Assembly (NCBI RefSeq): GCF_035046505.1
Contig: NC_089823.1
Location: 110,507,412 to 110,571,411 of the forward strand
Reading direction: 5' to 3'
Source of the DNA: Tiliqua scincoides
Taxonomy: Eukaryota; Chordata; Lepidosauria; Squamata; Scincidae
DNA: 64,000 nt
The position numbers and the translations under genes are program-made. Shown here piece by piece: positions 11,942-23,406 of this stretch. The notes under the pieces were generated by a model that was given only the letters and a program-made list of their open reading frames with translations, was not told the origin of the DNA and did no database searches. Each line of letters opens with the position of its first letter. The stretch's first letter is position 1.

Positions 11942-12090
11942 TGGTTGGCAACTTTCAGTCTTGAAAGACTATGGTATAAGCCTACAGCACCCAGTATTCC
12001 CAGGTGGTCTCCCATCCAAGTACTAACCAGGCCTGACCCTGCTTAGCTTCCGAGATCAGACGAGATTGGGCATGTGCAGGGTAACAGTTA
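11942..12090 (-). mobile_element. 5S rRNA-derived SINE, copy 1
   Basis: Read on the minus strand, most of a vertebrate 5S rRNA is present, from 'ccctgcacatgcccaatctc' on. It includes the internal promoter regions: box A area AGCTAAGCAGGGTCAGG and box C area TGGATGGGAGACC. The 5S part ends at 'gctgtaggctt' and runs into a non-5S tail 'ataccatagtctttcaagac'. That tail shows it is a SINE, not a 5S gene. No clear TSD is visible. It resembles the 5S-type SINEs described from squamates. Confidence 0.85.
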
Positions 12091-12299
12091 CTGTCAGTTC
12101 TGCGTGCGCTAACCACAGTTGGCCCAAACTAGAGTTTGCAAGCCCATTTCTAATCATGATTTGATGATGATGATTTGATGAAACTTTGGCTCATGAGAGC
12201 TGTAGTGCTAACAGTAATTGGCTATGAAATGAAAAAGATAGCATGTCGACATAAAAGGAGCAACACTGAAAAGTGGAGGAGTAGTGGGTGGTGGTGCCC

Positions 12300-12830
12300 T
12301 GTTCCTCTAAGAATTCAATCCTGTCCTTTTCCTGTCAGTACAGCTGAGCCAAAAACGTGTGTGCTGTATGGGGGGGGGGAGCAGATAGGGAGGCTTGGGA
12401 GGGGGAAGGAGATTTTCCCTTATCCTTCTTAAAGCCTCCTGCTCTGCAATGAGTCTCCTTGAAACTGTGCCAGCTCTTTAGCTAGTGCAAGTCTGAGAAA
12501 AAGGAAGGGGCAGGGAGGTTTGAAAAAGAGGGGCTAGGATCCAGTGTGGGCCATTGCCACCAGATCCACACCTCCAACTGCTTCCCTGTTTTGTTCCTCC
12601 CCCTCCCTGCCCACATCTGCCCCCTCCCTACCCCATTTCCTCCCACCCCTTACCTGTTCATGCAGACATGGTGGGGTCCAGCAGTGAAGTTACAGTGCAG
12701 CTGCCTCTTGCAGCAGTGCATGAAAGATAAATGTCAGCGGAGTACTCCATGCTCACTCGGCAGGCCTTTTACGACACTTCTGCTGTTGTTGTGGGCTTCA
12801 TTTCACAGATCAGTACTGGATAGATTTGGG
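12300..12830. mobile_element. GC-rich Harbinger-like MITE, diverged
   Basis: This copy is similar over most of its length to 2432-2917: the 'caatgagtctcct' block, then 'agctagtgcaagtctgag', then a C-rich block, then 'gcagacatggtggggtcc'. The left end AATTCAATCCTGTCC is decayed. The right end is not recognised. Confidence 0.5.
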
Positions 12831-13597
12831 TTGTATGGATGGTTAAGAGACTGGGAAGCATTTCACCTGCCTAAAGGTCAATGTCAACTCTAAGTCTTCC
12901 TATCTACTCTCACCCTGATATCATTATTCTGACTGCTCATTGCATTCTTTAAAAGGTGCTTCTGTTAATAAAGTTGATAGAACCCACTAAAATAGGGATT
13001 GGCATTTTCTTTTAAAAGGCATATTCTTTAGTGAGCGCACTGCAAGTTATGGTGAAATTGACTTTCTGTCTGCTTAATAAATATTGATACATTGGATTCA
13101 GCCAGGCATATCTTTAGCAATCACACTTTAGAGGTAGTGTCCTTACAAGAGGAGGTCACTATTTATTTGTCGCTCATGCATTTTTTTTGTCTTTGGAGTC
13201 AAATCATTATGTGAATATTAAGCACATTCATGAAATAATAAAACAGAATAGTGTTGCTGCTTCATACTTTTCTTTTTAATGGAACCAAAAAGTCCACAGA
13301 GCTGAAAACTAATTTGGAGACAATTACTTTCATATTCTACGTACTATATCTGCTAAATGTAATGGTGTTCTGTATTTAAATATTAGAGACACAATCAGTC
13401 AAGTTGTTGTTTATGCCAGCATGAATACAAAGTACTTACAATGAATTCAGGGGAATTACACCAATGTAGAATAAGGAACTTGAATAATAGGAACTGATTG
13501 CCATCTCTAGCTGAATCAAGTGTTTTTAATCTTCAAAAAATAAGAATGGGAAAACCAAAACAAGTGTCACAGCACTAAGCTTCCTGTTCTATCATAT
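12831..13597. other. Unassigned AT-rich noncoding DNA
   Basis: No gene or element ends are recognised. Confidence 0.45.
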
Positions 13598-13605
13598 GGT
13601 GTTGT

Positions 13606-13776
13606 CAGGGTGACTAGATACAACTGAAGACTGAGTGCCCCTTTTAACCACGGGATAGAAGAGAGAATTTTAGCAGGTGCAGATCAATATGGAAGGGTTT
13701 AAATGCCAAATTTCCCTCTTCTATACAATGGTTAAAGGTGTAGGCATTCTGTCCTCCACTGTATCTGGTCATCCTG
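13606..13776. mobile_element. 171-bp hAT-like MITE
   Basis: The TIRs CAGGGTGACTAGATAC and the complement of CAGGATGACCAGATAC match at 14 of 16 positions. The 8-bp TSD is GGTGTTGT (13598-13605) and GGTGTTTT (13777-13784). The interior is a partly self-complementary hairpin. Confidence 0.75.
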
Positions 13777-13784
13777 GGTGTTTT

Positions 13785-14417
13785 GCAAGCTGTGACAATA
13801 CAGGTAGTGTCTTGCTCCATCAATGCTGAAGTGGCATTCTGTACTGTGATGTAGACCTACTGTATGTGGGAAATTACCTTATGATCATTGCTTCATTACA
13901 GCCTATTGAACAATAGAAAGATAGGTGCCTGGCCTACAAACCTGACTTGCAATCAACCAGCTGCAGGTCCATTTAACTGCCATCCTTCTCTTTTTGCCCT
14001 TCTTGGAACCTTTTTCCCTTCACTTGTGGCTGCTTCCAGAAGAGGAGAAGGCACAGAACAGCTTCACATTTGCAGTGATGCAAGGTGAGAGGAAGCACAA
14101 GTCCAGTGTACTGCCTCTTTGCACTGCCAGGACTTGTGCAAAATGACATCCTTCTGGAGAAATTGAAATGGCTTCCATTTGTCATCCTGCATGTTCCTTT
14201 TCATATATTACATTTGGGGCAGTCCATCTATTAGGTGAGGTGATGCAGGTTGCATCGGTAGCCATTTCAGAGGGGGAGAGGACAGCAGATTCAGGGTACC
14301 CTTTACCCTCCGGTCTGCTGTACCTGCAAACCCCACTGATCAGCTTCCCACCTGCTAAAAGTGAAAGGAAAGTGAATCACCTCCTTCCTTACATTGCTCC
14401 ACAATTGCTTCAAGCAT
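13785..14417. other. Unassigned noncoding DNA
   Basis: No gene or element ends are recognised here. Confidence 0.4.
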
Positions 14418-14505
14418 AGAAGTGCAGGACTTCTGATTTTATTTATAGGACTGTGAGAGCATCCATGCCAGCCCTTTACATTGAATGTGGAAGTCCTGCA
14501 CTTCT
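14418..14505. repeat. Short inverted repeat (stem-loop)
   Basis: A perfect 16-bp inverted repeat, AGAAGTGCAGGACTTC (14418-14433) and its complement (14490-14505), flanks a 56-bp spacer. It may be the ends of a very small MITE. No TSD is evident. Confidence 0.7.
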
Positions 14506-14642
14506 GCATCTGAATAAACTGCCCAAGGAGTGTCAGTGGCATCATTAGGGTTGGTGTCACAAAGTGTGGCCCAGGCCCCGTCTCTGCTGTGCCTTCAAGG
14601 TGAGGAAGGGCCGTTCCTTCATTATGAGCCTCCTGAGACTTA

Positions 14643-14828
14643 GGGCACAATCCTAACCACTTTCCAGCACCAACGTAAGAGTATTGCAGTTTCTCGGTAA
14701 GGAAACAAACATTCCCTTACTTTGAGGAGGCCTCTGTGAGTGCCTCCCCCCCCCCCAACTGCAGGATTCAGCACACGTCCCATTGGCACAACTATGCAAG
14801 TGCTGGAAAGTGGGTTAGGATTTAGGTC
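14643..14828. mobile_element. Harbinger-like MITE (~190 bp family)
   Basis: The left end is GGGCACAATCCTAACC and the right end a decayed GGTTAGGATTTAGGTC. The TSD is TTA on both sides (14640-14642, 14829-14831). The interior has the family core: 'tttccagcac', then 'aggaaacaaacattccctta', then 'ctgcaggattcagcacac', then 'tgctggaaag'. Confidence 0.75.
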
Positions 14829-14831
14829 TTA

Positions 14832-16598
14832 GGGTGTGATAAGCCTTCTGCAGTCATTTTGGTGTCACCCGGTATGAACCACACCCCCTCTCCCTCTAGT
14901 GACACCAAGGAGCGTTATAAGTGGCTTTTTTTATTGTGTAGAGGCAGCAGACCAAAGGCCTCATTGGGTGACGTTCTGGGTTGTGCATCTGCTGGTTACA
15001 TTACAAGCATGAAACCTAGATCAGAGTCAATTTTGGGTCAGTTTTGAACGATGTTTGCATCAAAACTTTGCCTTTTGGTAAAAAAGAAAAGAAAAAGTAC
15101 TCTTTCAGAAAACCATGGAGAAGCAATGAGACAACTGGTGTTTTGTTTTGAATGCTCTTCCATTGAGGAGTAGTGCCATCTTCAAACTAAATTATGGCCA
15201 GACCTGTTCTATTTGCTTTTGAACTACTTTAGGGATTGTTCAACACCTTTCAGTCAGAGTTGGGCTTGAAGTGTCTCAGACATAGCACACTTCTGTACAG
15301 ATTAAAGAAAAATCAGCAAAAAATTGAAATGTAGTTTTAGCAAACATGCAAGTGAAATTGTATGCCTTGGAATCCTATGCTTGAGATTCTCCCACATCTT
15401 GTTTTTAACCAATATTGCCATCAGCGTCCCCAGTCTGGATGAAGACCACAGTGTGTGTGGGAATGGTTAACAAGTTATGTCAAATGCTACATCTGATTCA
15501 GCCATTGGTATAATAAAACATGGAATTGGCACTTACTCCTGCTTCCTTCACTGTAGCATGCAAAGTCCTCTCATGAGGACTTACTAGGCCATGTTTAAAA
15601 TCCTACTTTGCACATACTAAATATAAGAAATCACAATGAAAATTATATGGTACTTTGAAAGTCATGCAGTTCCTGTCTTTATTCCTCTACCTCAGGAACC
15701 CTAGGTGTACTTGCCAAGATCTGTAGAAGTGCTTGAAAAAGAGTGGTGGAAAAAGGCAGGTCTCTATTAAGACACCTTGGGCTGGTAAGGCAGGAAAGAA
15801 AGCAGTTAGCTGGCTTTGAAAGTCCCAACAACTGCTAGTTTCTGGTCATCAATTCATGTATTACCAGATATGGATCATTAGTTGAAAACATGTAAATCTG
15901 AAATAACAGCAACTGTATTAATTGCAAACATTTTGCTAATATGAGGGGTATAATTTATAGAAATGGGATACCAAGGGGTATGTAAGTGAAAATCGTTAGG
16001 AACTACTGCTCTGCATGCTTGCACCACCTCTTGGTCTGCCCTCCCCCTTTATATTGAGAAACAATAATGAAGACAAAATACAACAATACAAATTATATAC
16101 GTATTTCTGTAACTCCTTGTTTTGCTACCCTCTGCTCAGTCGAAACATTTTCCTCTAAGAAGTCTAGGATTGGAAGTTTTGTTCCTACCAATTAAACATT
16201 GTTAGCAAAGGGTGGCAATTTGTATGCTCTCTAATTGTACTTTTTGGCACTGGTTTATTGACAAGCCTATTGAAATGTAGCCATAATTGGCCATGTTGTG
16301 CTCTCTTGTAAGTGATTTATTTAGAGTGCTAATAAATTCCAGCTTGACTAAAGCAGAAAGCTTCATCCTGGAATACTGACCTTTGATAAGGGCAACAACA
16401 TAATCCAGAAACTTCCTTTAATTAGACTAAATACCTCTCTACCTACCTATCACGCTGTTAGTTGCATATCTAATCAGCCGTTCAGCCTGCATGCAGCCTT
16501 GGCATTACCTAAACTACAACTTGGTTCCAAGGAAATACCTACCTCTCCGTTCTGAGGCTGTGTTTTGTGCTAACATTTTGGAACTCAGCTGCCTTTGG
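14832..16598. other. Unassigned AT-rich noncoding DNA
   Basis: There are no gene signals. A hAT-like right end (AGGAACTACTG at about 15998-16008, followed by CTCTGCAT) has no visible partner, so it is not called as an element. Confidence 0.4.
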
Positions 16599-16799
16599 CA
16601 GTAGCGTAGCTAGAGGGGTGCAAAATCGTAAGTAAGTGCAGGCTCCTCCCACTTGAGTATAAGCATAAGCAGCCCCTCCCACTTGCCCTCATGCACCTGT
16701 TGCTGCCTGAATGGCTCCAAGGGCGAGCGGGATGGGCTGCTTACACTCGCAGTCAGGAGTCTGCACTTACGATTTTGCACCCCTCTAGCTACACTACTG
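16599..16799. mobile_element. hAT-like element with ~35-bp TIRs (family D)
   Basis: The terminal repeats begin CAGTAGCGTAGCTAGAGGGG and continue 'tgcaaaatcgtaagt'. The right end is the complement with one substitution in 35 bp. Flanks CCTTTGG and GCTTTGG suggest a partly lost target duplication. Related longer or decayed copies lie at 50154-50392 and 53383-54008. The near-identical arms mean little divergence. Confidence 0.8.
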
Positions 16800-17690
16800 G
16801 CTTTGGCAGCACTGGCAAGCCGTTGAGCTTTGACTTTTCCACTGTAGCTACCGTGGGATGGACTGGATGGCTGCTGGGGTGACACATCCAGCAGTTTCTC
16901 AGTCCTAATATTCTACAGCCAACTGTGGGCTTCAAAGTTGACTTCTCTGAGTATGACTTGGAGGGCAGATATATTTTAAATGTTGTGTATTCGTGAATCT
17001 GGTTCTTAAGTTTGCATTTTCCATAATTAGTTACTGTGGTAGCAACAACGTATCATTCTCTGTAACTCTATTTTGTGCTTGAGACTCATTTGGACATAGA
17101 TCAGAAGACGCATTCACTTTTCTGAAACTAAACAGATTTGAGCCTGGACAATATCAGGGTGGGAGAATGCATGGGAACCCCATGTATACCACTCTGACCT
17201 TGATCATGGGAATGCACCAACATAGAATAAACAAGTCAAAAAATTTTATAGATTTATGGAACCTTACTTACTTTTGTTGAGTACTTGAATACATGGATAA
17301 TTTTTTTTTTAAACAGGGAAAAAGGGGGGAAGGAGGGTGCCAGTTTGTGTTTCAGACAAGGCAGCTGCTCAATCTGATTAGTCAGCAGTTAGAATGCTAT
17401 ATCTTGGTTGTGGTGCCCATTCTGTGGAAGCTACTTCTCCAGAGGGTTCAGCTAACTCTCTTTTTATGGACCAGAAGACCATTCAGCTGGCTTTCAATCC
17501 TACTTGTCTCTCTTGATTGGTGGTTTTGTTTTGTTGAGACTTCTAATTTTGCTCTTGTTTCTCTACCCATTTGTTCTAATAGTATTGTTTAGGCTTGTTT
17601 TGTTGAGTTTGTATTGTACAGTATTTGTATTGCTTTTTTAGATGCTGCTTTGAGGTTGGAAAATGTATGTGGGGTAAGGGGACATTTGTT
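16800..17690. other. Unassigned noncoding DNA
   Basis: A 99-codon plus frame (17293-17592) starts in a T-run and has no domain signature. Confidence 0.4.
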
Positions 17691-17905
17691 CTGTTGCCCA
17701 GGATTAAGACCCAGCAGGTGCTATTGGTCAACTCAGACCTATGCCAGCTAAACTGCTGGCGCAAGTCCACATTGACTCAGGAAGGCAGAAGAGACCTGGG
17801 AAGGGGGTCAGGATTCAGTATGCGCTGCTGAGTCAGCCCTCCTCCCAAGTCTGGTCTGCCCTCATCCTTGTAGCCATCACCACCCTATTCTGCCCACACC
17901 ATGAT
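17690..17905. repeat. Harbinger-like MITE remnant
   Basis: The core phrases 'ccagctaaactgctggcgcaagtcc', 'gggaagggggtcaggattcag' and a following C-rich stretch [read across 17740-17880] match the interior of 6918-7410. The ends are lost. Confidence 0.35.
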
Positions 17906-17944
17906 TTGTTAAGTAGTTCTTTGTTCCAATAGAGTGTGTGCTTG

Positions 17945-17970
17945 CTCTCTCTCTCTCTCTCTCTCTCTCT
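17945..17970. repeat. (CT)n microsatellite
   Basis: Thirteen CT units in a row. Confidence 0.95.
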
Positions 17971-19240
17971 GAGCATTACAGTAAAGGGCTTGCCCACTCC
18001 CCACACTTTAAGGAGACAGACACTTTAATAATTCCCCTTGCCAGCTCTTTTGGTAACATTACAATGTAAGCCAACCAACGGCAGAAGTTTCCTTTGAGTG
18101 TCATTTTCTCAATGGGCATGCGCCCCTCCATACGGTGCCCACTTCTTTTTTCTTAGCTCTGTGGCCTAATTAGTGCATGTGTCTCAAATGTGCATGTCTC
18201 AAAAGTATTGTTGATGGACCCAGTGTCTGGCCCTAGGAGGAAGAAGGTTGCTGACCCCTAATCTAGAGCATAAAGAGAAAGGTGGTCAGAGGCAAAGCAG
18301 CACATGTTTCTTGTGTCTTTCATTGTTGTGTAGAAAAGGGAATTTTTTCAGCTGCAGTGTGTCATGACTGTTTTTCTCAAAATCTTCTCAGCAGGTAAAT
18401 CCACATCCTCTGCACATAAGTCTTAAATATTCACACAAAACAAGAACATTCTATTTTTCATCAGTCATGTCCCTTGTTGCATCTGTAAAACATGATCTTT
18501 CGTCATTCTGATGCATACTAGAATTTTCAACAAACCTTTACAATATAGCATGCATGTGTCTGTCAATTTATCTGTGGAGGCAAAGCACTCGGTAGAGAAC
18601 TACTAAAACCTTAGTCTCTCCATAGACTTTCTACATACCTTATAAACTAGTTCAGAAATTGGTGTTAGGCAAATAGGATTGATTATATGGAGCTATATAT
18701 TAACAGCTGCAGAAATAGGGTAGCTTTCAGCTAGTTCACTAACAGCACATTCTTATACATGTTACTCAGAGGTACATCCTACTGGGCACAATAAGACTTT
18801 CAGAAAAGTGTGCACAGAATTTGTCAGTGAAGAGGAGGGAACTCAGAGACTGCGGGCTGACCCAAGGAAACAGTGCCTAATGGTTAGCACACTCACTCAC
18901 TCCCTGTTCCCCTCTCTCCCCCTGTTTAGACATACAGCTGAATTAGGAAAAGTCTTGGTAGAGTGTATCCACTGCCACTAGCCCAGGCAATCAAGTCAGG
19001 CAAAGAGAGGTCATCTGGGCAAACCCCTTCTCCCAGGGGCAAACTACTAAAGCCCTCATACCCCCTGCTCTGGTTTTGCCTGGTTTTATTGTCTCCTACT
19101 TGCTTACATCCCATCAGGGCTAATTGTATGATTAAGGACATCTAACACCCTAAGGGCAGCTTAGGAGCTGCCAGGAGAGTTTCTGGAGAAGAAACAGGAG
19201 AGTCTCCTGCCAGCTCCAGGAGAGTTTGGGCCACCGTAAG
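17971..19240. other. Mostly unassigned DNA with two transposon scraps
   Basis: A lone hAT-type right end (GGTTGCTGACCCCT) lies at 18246-18259. A decayed copy of the ~90 bp 'agtaagtcccatt' MITE may cover 18745-18825. Nothing gene-like is seen. Confidence 0.35.
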
Positions 19241-19268
19241 TCCTTGCCAGGGAGGGAAGGGGGTGGTG

Positions 19269-19602
19269 CCGGAGCTCCAGCAATCACACCGGTGGTGGGG
19301 ACATCAGGGCTATTTTCAGACTCACCAAGGCTCACAGATACCCTCCGGAGGGCGGGGGAAGCCTGTGGGACCCTCTGCAAGCCTCCCTGTACCTTAGAAC
19401 TGCCGAAAAATTCTTGCATGACTCTCTTCCGGTTTTTGTCGCAAAACTAGGAGTGGGTCGCATGAGCATTTTTCAGCTGTAAGGGAGGCTTGCAGTGGGT
19501 CCCGTAGGCTTCCCCCACCCTCCGGAGGGCATCTGCAGGCCTCAGTGAGTCTGAAAATAGCCCCAGTATCCCCAGCACTGGCGCGATTGCAGGAGAGCTG
19601 GC
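19269..19602. repeat. Long foldback (inverted repeat) element
   Basis: The left arm, 19269-19390, includes GGGCTATTTTCAGACTCAC and CCCTCCGGAGGGCG. It is the diverged reverse complement of the right arm 19481-19602. The loop is about 90 bp and contains the 'cttccggtttttgtcgc' segment. The arms are over 120 bp with only scattered differences. No TSD or coding capacity is evident. Confidence 0.8.
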
Positions 19603-19698
19603 ACTGCTGTCATGGTTGCCCCACCACTTCCGGAGGCAGGGTCAGAGCTTCTCAGGCTGGGGTGTCACAACACTCCAGTTTGAGAAGCTCTGCCCTAA

Positions 19699-19881
19699 GA
19701 GACCACTCCATCCAACTTTCCAGTGCCAATGCAGTCACAATGCAGCACTGAGGTAAGGGAACAAATGTTCCTTTACTTTTGAGGAGGTGTCCGTGACCTC
19801 CCCCACCCCCACTGCAGGATGCTGTGCATGCTCTATTGGCATGGCTGAATTGGCACTGGAAAGTTGGATTGCATTGGGCCC
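19699..19881. mobile_element. Harbinger-like MITE (~190 bp family)
   Basis: The TSD is TAA at 19696-19698 and 19882-19884. The outer TIR is decayed on the left but the subterminal 'ccaactttcc..ggaaagttgg' pair is kept. The interior matches the family core with 'gtaagggaacaaatgttcc' and 'actgcaggatgctgtgcatg'. Confidence 0.7.
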
Positions 19882-20222
19882 TAACGTCTAACACCTAATA
19901 TCTAACACCCTTTCTTGCAACAACTGTCTGATAGCACAAACGCTATTTGTGAATTTGGAACAAGGCATTTAATAAGAAGCTATAATAAGTGCAGGGTAAC
20001 TTGGATTTAATTCATATGATTTACAACTGGCTATACAAATATTATGACATAAGAAGCCTTGTTCCTTGTCACACACTGATGTCTTTATTAGAAAGTGAAA
20101 TCAAGCATAAAATGGTAGTTTCTCCCAAAGCCTTTGTGATGCAACTGTTCCTTTTTTAATATTAATGGATAATTTCCAGGGCAATTTCCAAAGGAATTCT
20201 GAACATCATTTCGAACTTCACC

Positions 20223-20229
<7 letters not shown>

Positions 20230-20266
<37 letters not shown>
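20230..20266. repeat. (CA)n microsatellite
   Basis: Eighteen CA units without interruption. Confidence 0.95.
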
Positions 20267-20268
<2 letters not shown>

Positions 20269-20352
20269 GAGTGACTAGTGCATCTGTTTTCATACTTCTT
20301 GATAACATTCCAAGTTGTAATTTGCTCATCTCCCTGTGGGGATGCACATTTA

Positions 20353-20553
20353 GGGCGCAACCCTAACCCCTTATGTCAGTGCTTTCCAGCACTGACATAA
20401 GGGCAATGCAGCTCTAAGGTAAGGGAACAAACATTCTCTTACTTTGAGGAGGCCTCCGTGGGTGACACCCAACTGCAGGATGCAGCACATGTTCCATTGG
20501 TACTGCTATGCCAGTGCTGGAAAGCACTGACGTAAGGGGTTAGAATTGCGCCC
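20353..20553. mobile_element. Harbinger-like MITE, well-preserved (~200 bp)
   Basis: The ends GGGCGCAACCCTAACCCC and GGGGTTAGAATTGCGCCC are an 18-bp inverted repeat with two mismatches. A larger self-complementary zone, 'cttatgtcagtgctttccag' and its partner 'ctggaaagcactgacgtaag', extends the stem to about 38 bp. The flanks TTA and GTT do not match, so the TSD is lost or the insertion ends recombined. Confidence 0.75.
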
Positions 20554-20740
20554 GTTGTTGCATATGTGACATAATAATGACAACTTCTATATGAACATAT
20601 AGCTCATGCATCTCTCCCTAAAGCTTATGTTTGGTACCTCCAAGGCTTATCCAAAACCACCCTCTTCAGTAAAGAGAGAGAATTTGAGAATTAAAGCACA
20701 TGCTGTGCAGCTTTTCTGTCTTTATATACTTGATTTCAGG

Positions 20741-20942
20741 AGGGGGACTTAGTTCAGTAGAAATGTATGCATCCTTTGCATCTGCATGGAAGCTCCCCTC
20801 TTCAATCCCCAGCATCTCCAAGTAAGCAGAGAAAACTTCTTGCCTGAATCCTGTCTGTCAGGGAGAGCCACTGTCAGTCAGTGTTGACTAATACGAGATG
20901 GACCAATGGCTTAACTCAGAATCAGGCCACTTCCTACGCAAT
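20741..20942 (+). mobile_element. tRNA-derived SINE with CR1-like tail
   Basis: The tRNA-like head has a box A-like TAGTTCAGTAG and a box B-like TTCAATCCCC. The body is 'cagcatctccaag', 'aacttcttgcctgaatcctg' and 'cactgtcagtcagtgttgac'. The tail 'gatggaccaatggcttaact' plus 'ccacttcct' resembles CR1-type 3' ends. It is diverged, with no clear TSD. Confidence 0.75.
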
Positions 20943-22498
20943 TATTTCACAATCAAATGTGAGATTAAGCTCTACTAAAACTTAGTTCTTAGTCTCTCCT
21001 CTTCCCCCTGTACTGAAAAGCGTCTCTACATACGCACTTACCATTTTACAGCAACTCAGCCTCACAAGCAAATGGCATTAAAACCATCAGCTTGTAATCA
21101 CTGCCACATATTCTGAACGAGGAGCTTTAATTAAAAGCTATAAAAGGTGATGGTATGATAAGCCAATTAAACCTTTTTAGTTTAACATTTACCCATGTGT
21201 GCCCTAGAGTTTGGAAGTAATCTTTGGTCTGCTGCTTTCATGGAGCATGGGATTAGTAACAGACAGTCAACTGATTAAGCTCTTTAGAGAACCACCAAGG
21301 GGAAGTCATTTGTGGAAAACGCAGCACAAGCAGTTTTATGAGAGGAACAGGACTACAGCAGTAACTTGACTTTCATTCACTTGACTGTCATCGTTTTGCT
21401 CTTTCAGCCATTTTCAATTATAGCCACATTTCAAATTTCATCCACGTGTTTTCCTCTGTTGTCTGATTTCATCCAACCTTCCATGACATTTGTCAATGTC
21501 CTTATGTTTATTTTTCTTTTATTTCTGTTTATTTAAGTTTCACATGCATTGACATGTGTTATATACGAGTAGTTAGCTGTTTACATTTTTCACCAGCCAA
21601 AATAGGTTTGTAAGCTAAATAAGACTATGCTTTGACATTCAACCATTTTTGACTTTCATCCATGCTCTGGTCCTTAACCAGACGAAAGTGAAAGGCAGTG
21701 GTTCCCAAACTTTACTTGGAAGTAAAGCATTGTAAGTATTTGTTGGGGGGGGGGGGGGGTTGATGGTGGAAATGGCACTTCTGTGATAATGCTACAATCA
21801 TGAGCAAGGAGGTTCCACATACCTGGGGGTTGCTATGGCCCACGTGGAGAGACCAAACAGACTTAACTTCTGCTGGTGACAGTTTTGTTAACAGTGACAA
21901 GAGTATGGCCAGGTCTCACTCTTGTAAGTATTTTGGACAGATGTCAACAATCGAAGTCCTGGACAACACACTGCCTGGGACTAGGACTGCAGAATATACC
22001 CCCCAGGAGACTGCCACTCCCTCTCCCCATGTGCCAGATCTGCCAGAACCTTGCATGACATCCCCAAACCCTCTGAAAGTCTTCTGAGGCTTCCAGAGAG
22101 CCTTGGAACACCACTTCCGGTTTTTTTCAGAGAACCAGAAGTAACATTTAATGGCACTTGAGGCTTCAGAAGGCTTTTGGAGGGCCAGAGGATGCTGTGC
22201 AATTTTGCCCTGGTTCTCAGAAGGTATCCGGAGGGCGAGAAGGGGAGGCGTGAGCAGCAGCAAGGTCTGTGGCGGGGCTGCCCCCTGGGCATTGAAAGCA
22301 TTGTGCCCTAGAACATTTGCCCCCCCTGCCCCCCTTCAAGAATGCCACTGGATGTCAATACACATTAAAAAATTTTCAATGCATTTGCAGCATTAGCTGG
22401 TCTTGTAGCTACCTGGATATCTAGATACTGTCTATCTTATTATTTTCTGGTTGATTTCCCTTTCTGTGAGTATTTTCTGTCATTTATCCAAAAGGTGC
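20943..22498. other. Mostly unassigned DNA with hAT-like and hairpin scraps
   Basis: A hAT-type left end CAGTGGTTCCCAAAC sits at 21694-21708 without a visible partner. It is followed by a 14-G run (21744-21758). From about 22035 to 22215 the sequence has partly self-complementary 'cttctgaggcttcc' and 'ggcttcagaaggc' blocks. No gene is seen. Confidence 0.4.
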
Positions 22499-22572
22499 AC
22501 TTTCAGTGCAAGCCTAGGCATGTCTACTCTGAAATATGTCTAATTGAATTAAATGGAATGACTCCCAGGTAA
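22499..22572 (-). repeat. ~90 bp MITE, partial
   Basis: The sequence 'catgtctactctgaaatatg' through 'actcccaggtaagtg' is an inverted, diverged form of the 'gagtaagtcccattga..gacttacttctgagtagacatg' mini-MITE. The ends are decayed. Confidence 0.5.
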
Positions 22573-22582
22573 GTGTATATAA

Positions 22583-23406
22583 CAGTGGTCGGGGAACAGG
22601 GGTAAATTACCCCAAATGGGGTAAAAGTGAAAATCTGGGGGTAATGAGGAGGTAGCGGAGGGAGTCAGCGCACCCGCTCTCCACCCGCTCCAGGGGGCCG
22701 GCAGCGGGCTGGTGCGCTGTGTGCACACTGCCCGCTGCCCTGCTCCCTTCCGCTCACCTTCAGATGCGGTGAGCGGAAGGGAGCAGGCGATACACTCAGG
22801 CTGTATCCACAGCCTGCGTGTATCGCAGCCGCCCGCTCTCTCCGCTCTGTGCGGGAGACTGGAGCTGCCCGGCGCTGTAGTGATGATGTCATCACACAGT
22901 GCCGGGCCGTCAGTGTCTCCCGCCGAGCGGACAGAGCGGGAGGAAGAAGAAAAGCCGCGCCGACCGACGTGGGATCGAGGTAAGGTGAGTATTGTTTATT
23001 TATTTTTATTGGGGGCATCATTGGTCTACCTATACTGGGGGGATCACCGGGCTACTAACTACCTATACTGGGGGGTCATCTGGCTACTGACTACCTATAC
23101 TGGGGGGATCACCGGGCTACTAACTACCTATACTGGGGGGTCATCTGGCTACTGACTACCTATACTGGGGGATCACCGGGCTACTAACTACCTATACTGG
23201 GGGGTCATCTGGCTACTGACTACCTATACTGGGGGGTCATCTGGCTACTGACTACCTATACTGAGGCATCACTTGGCTACTGGCTACCTATACTGGGGCA
23301 GCTACACCTCTGTATGGGGGATTCTGTTGTATGCAAATCAAGGGGGTAACGTCTGCGTTTATAAATTTTTTGGGGGGTAAGAGGTAAAAAAGTTCCCTGA
23401 CCCCTG
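22583..23406. mobile_element. CpG-rich non-autonomous hAT-like element with minisatellite
   Basis: The TIRs are CAGTGGTCGGGGAAC and the complement of CAGGGGTCAGGGAAC. The 8-bp TSD GTATATAA is perfect on both sides (22575-22582, 23407-23414). The left subterminal part has the palindrome GGGGTAAATTACCCC. A GC-rich block with many intact CpGs spans about 22660-22985, followed by a tandem repeat (23027-23305). No transposase is present. The perfect TSD and unmutated CpGs argue for recent insertion. Confidence 0.88.
23027..23305 (+). repeat. 32-33 bp minisatellite inside the hAT element
   Basis: About nine units start CTATACTGGGGGG and fall into two kinds. One continues 'atcaccgggctactaactac' (A), the other 'tcatctggctactgactac' (B). 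The order is A-B-A-B-A-B-B, then two diverged units. The A-B dimer was evidently the unit of amplification. Confidence 0.9.

Noticed and set aside
11983-12090. 5S rRNA gene
   Set aside because: The 5S part is followed by a non-5S tail shared with another copy and with a LINE-like fragment, and the other copy has a TSD. It is a SINE.
18246-18259. hAT element right end
   Set aside because: No left partner or TSD was found, so a bounded element cannot be supported.
20741-20820. tRNA gene
   Set aside because: Box A and box B-like motifs are present, but there is no cloverleaf and the body and tail are those of a SINE.
22660-22985. Host CpG island or promoter with first exon (147-codon plus frame at 22712-23155)
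   Set aside because: The whole block lies within TIRs and a perfect TSD, and the frame runs into the tandem repeat. It is element sequence.
23027-23305. CRISPR-like array
   Set aside because: The units are contiguous with no unique spacers and lie inside a hAT element in a vertebrate genome. It is a minisatellite.
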